This document shows positions 63,518-64,000 of a stretch of DNA of 64,000 bases, one piece after another. The notes under the pieces are model-generated. The model saw only the letters and a list, made by a program, of their open reading frames with translations, was not told the origin of the DNA and made no database searches. The number at the start of each line of letters is the position of its first letter. Position 1 is the first letter of the stretch. Source of the stretch: Bacteroides sp. (GTDB taxonomy: Bacteria; Bacteroidota; Bacteroidia; Bacteroidales; Bacteroidaceae). Where the stretch lies: contig NZ_JAQVBV010000009.1 of NCBI RefSeq assembly GCF_028690125.1, positions 1 through 64,000 of the forward strand, given 5' to 3'. Position numbers and translations under genes: made by a program.

Positions 63518-64000
63518 TTAAAAAGAAACATTAATACCACCGGAAATGGTTCGCATAGCCGGATAGCGGTAATAAGTGATACCTGTAATTCCCTGTTCAG
63601 GGTCTAATCCCTGATTCCGATGAATCGTGAATAGATTATCTCCTTGTACATATACCTGCACTTCTCCTAAAGCAAGTCTGTTAATCCATTGTTTGGGCAA
63701 TGTATAAGAAAGTGTCAGATTCTTTAGACGCATATAGGAGTTATTCTGCAAGAAACGAGTAGAAGTCGAATTCCAATTGTTAGAAGTTGTACTCAAAGCC
63801 GGCACATCTGTATATTGGTTTTCAGGAGTCCACCGCCTTAGAATTTCTGTAGACCAATCACGTCCTTCCAAACTACCATTGTGTAGAATCATTGTTATAT
63901 CACGATTGTAGATATATCCACCAATGCTATATGCAAAGACTGCCGAAAGATCAATACCTTTCCATGAAAGTGAAGTATTGAACCCACCATATACTTTTGG
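63518..64000 (-). CDS. SusC/RagA-family TonB-dependent receptor, C-terminal part
   Basis: The last 160 residues of an outer-membrane TonB-dependent transporter, cut by the window edge; the frame is open to base 64000. It has typical barrel strands: WKGIDLSAVFAYSIGGYIYN, NNSYMRLKNLTLSYTLPKQWI, VYVQGDNLFTIHRNQGLDPEQG, and the terminal strand YPAMRTISGGINVSF ending with Phe, which targets it to the Bam complex. Eleven bases separate it from SusD. Together they form a nutrient import pair. Confidence 0.93.
   Translation of the reverse strand, partial: PKVYGGFNTSLSWKGIDLSAVFAYSIGGYIYNRDITMILHNGSLEGRDWSTEILRRWTPENQYTDVPALSTTSNNWNSTSTRFLQNNSYMRLKNLTLSYTLPKQWINRLALGEVQVYVQGDNLFTIHRNQGLDPEQGITGITYYRYPAMRTISGGINVSF

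Overview
The window looks like a chromosomal segment of a Bacteroides species. The signs are low GC, promoters of the Bacteroidetes type (a TAnnTTTG -7 box, often with TTTG about 19-21 bases upstream), a SusC/SusD pair at the right edge, hybrid sensor kinases with substrate-binding-like periplasmic domains, lipoproteins with a Cys lipobox, and typical Bacteroides households such as SDR-type threonine dehydrogenase plus Kbl and a split his cluster.

Layout. 0-8 kb: a DUF3127 protein with an SSB-like acidic tail, an envelope protein, a PhnP-like hydrolase, murB, a DUF4348-type lipoprotein, and the divergent tdh / kbl pair for threonine breakdown. 8-16 kb: ferritin, lysA, lysC, ftsE and the hisIE-hisF-hisA-hisH-purU run, all on the minus strand. 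16-20.4 kb is an eroded zone: a decayed hybrid kinase, twin tRNA-Asp genes, an M20 peptidase fragment and small orphan genes. 20.5-24.9 kb: an intact hybrid kinase and a secreted phosphoesterase. 25-37 kb: a seven-gene redox/hydrolase/export operon, an MFS exporter, two tandem paralogous AraC regulators and a DXS-like thiamine-diphosphate enzyme. 38-46.7 kb: a secreted clan GH-A glycosidase, a HAD remnant, a second sensor kinase, a tricorn-type protease and an MBL hydrolase. 47-52.2 kb: a Crp/Fnr regulator and the nrfHA-resB-ccsA nitrite-to-ammonia module. 52.3-58.8 kb: an exonuclease, a PNPOx-like protein, a lacI-uxuB-like-uxuA operon, stress membrane proteins and glycerate kinase. 58.9-64 kb: a fosmidomycin-resistance-type exporter, a secreted possible caspase-fold protein, and SusD with the end of SusC.

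The most interesting signal is regulatory. A 35-base element occurs four times between 31.6 and 35.4 kb. Three copies (before the hydrolase operon, the MFS gene and the DXS-like gene) have the same orientation and lie exactly 22 bases upstream of a -7 box, covering the -33 position. The fourth lies in reverse orientation before the first AraC gene. This defines a self-contained regulon of about ten genes around two sister AraC regulators. Its enzyme set (DXS-like synthase with altered substrate-site residues, C-S-lyase-like PLP enzyme, ferredoxin-type aldo/keto reductase, flavodoxin-like reductase, DUF3737 beta-helix, cyclophilin-like lipoprotein, hydrolase and two exporters) does not match a pathway I can name.

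Other notable points are three intergenic arrays of short palindromes phased at 22-23 bp, a family of four related sensor kinases of which two have decayed in place, a 14-bp Fnr-like dyad at about -42 of the nrf promoter, and two LacI-type palindromes before the uronate operon.
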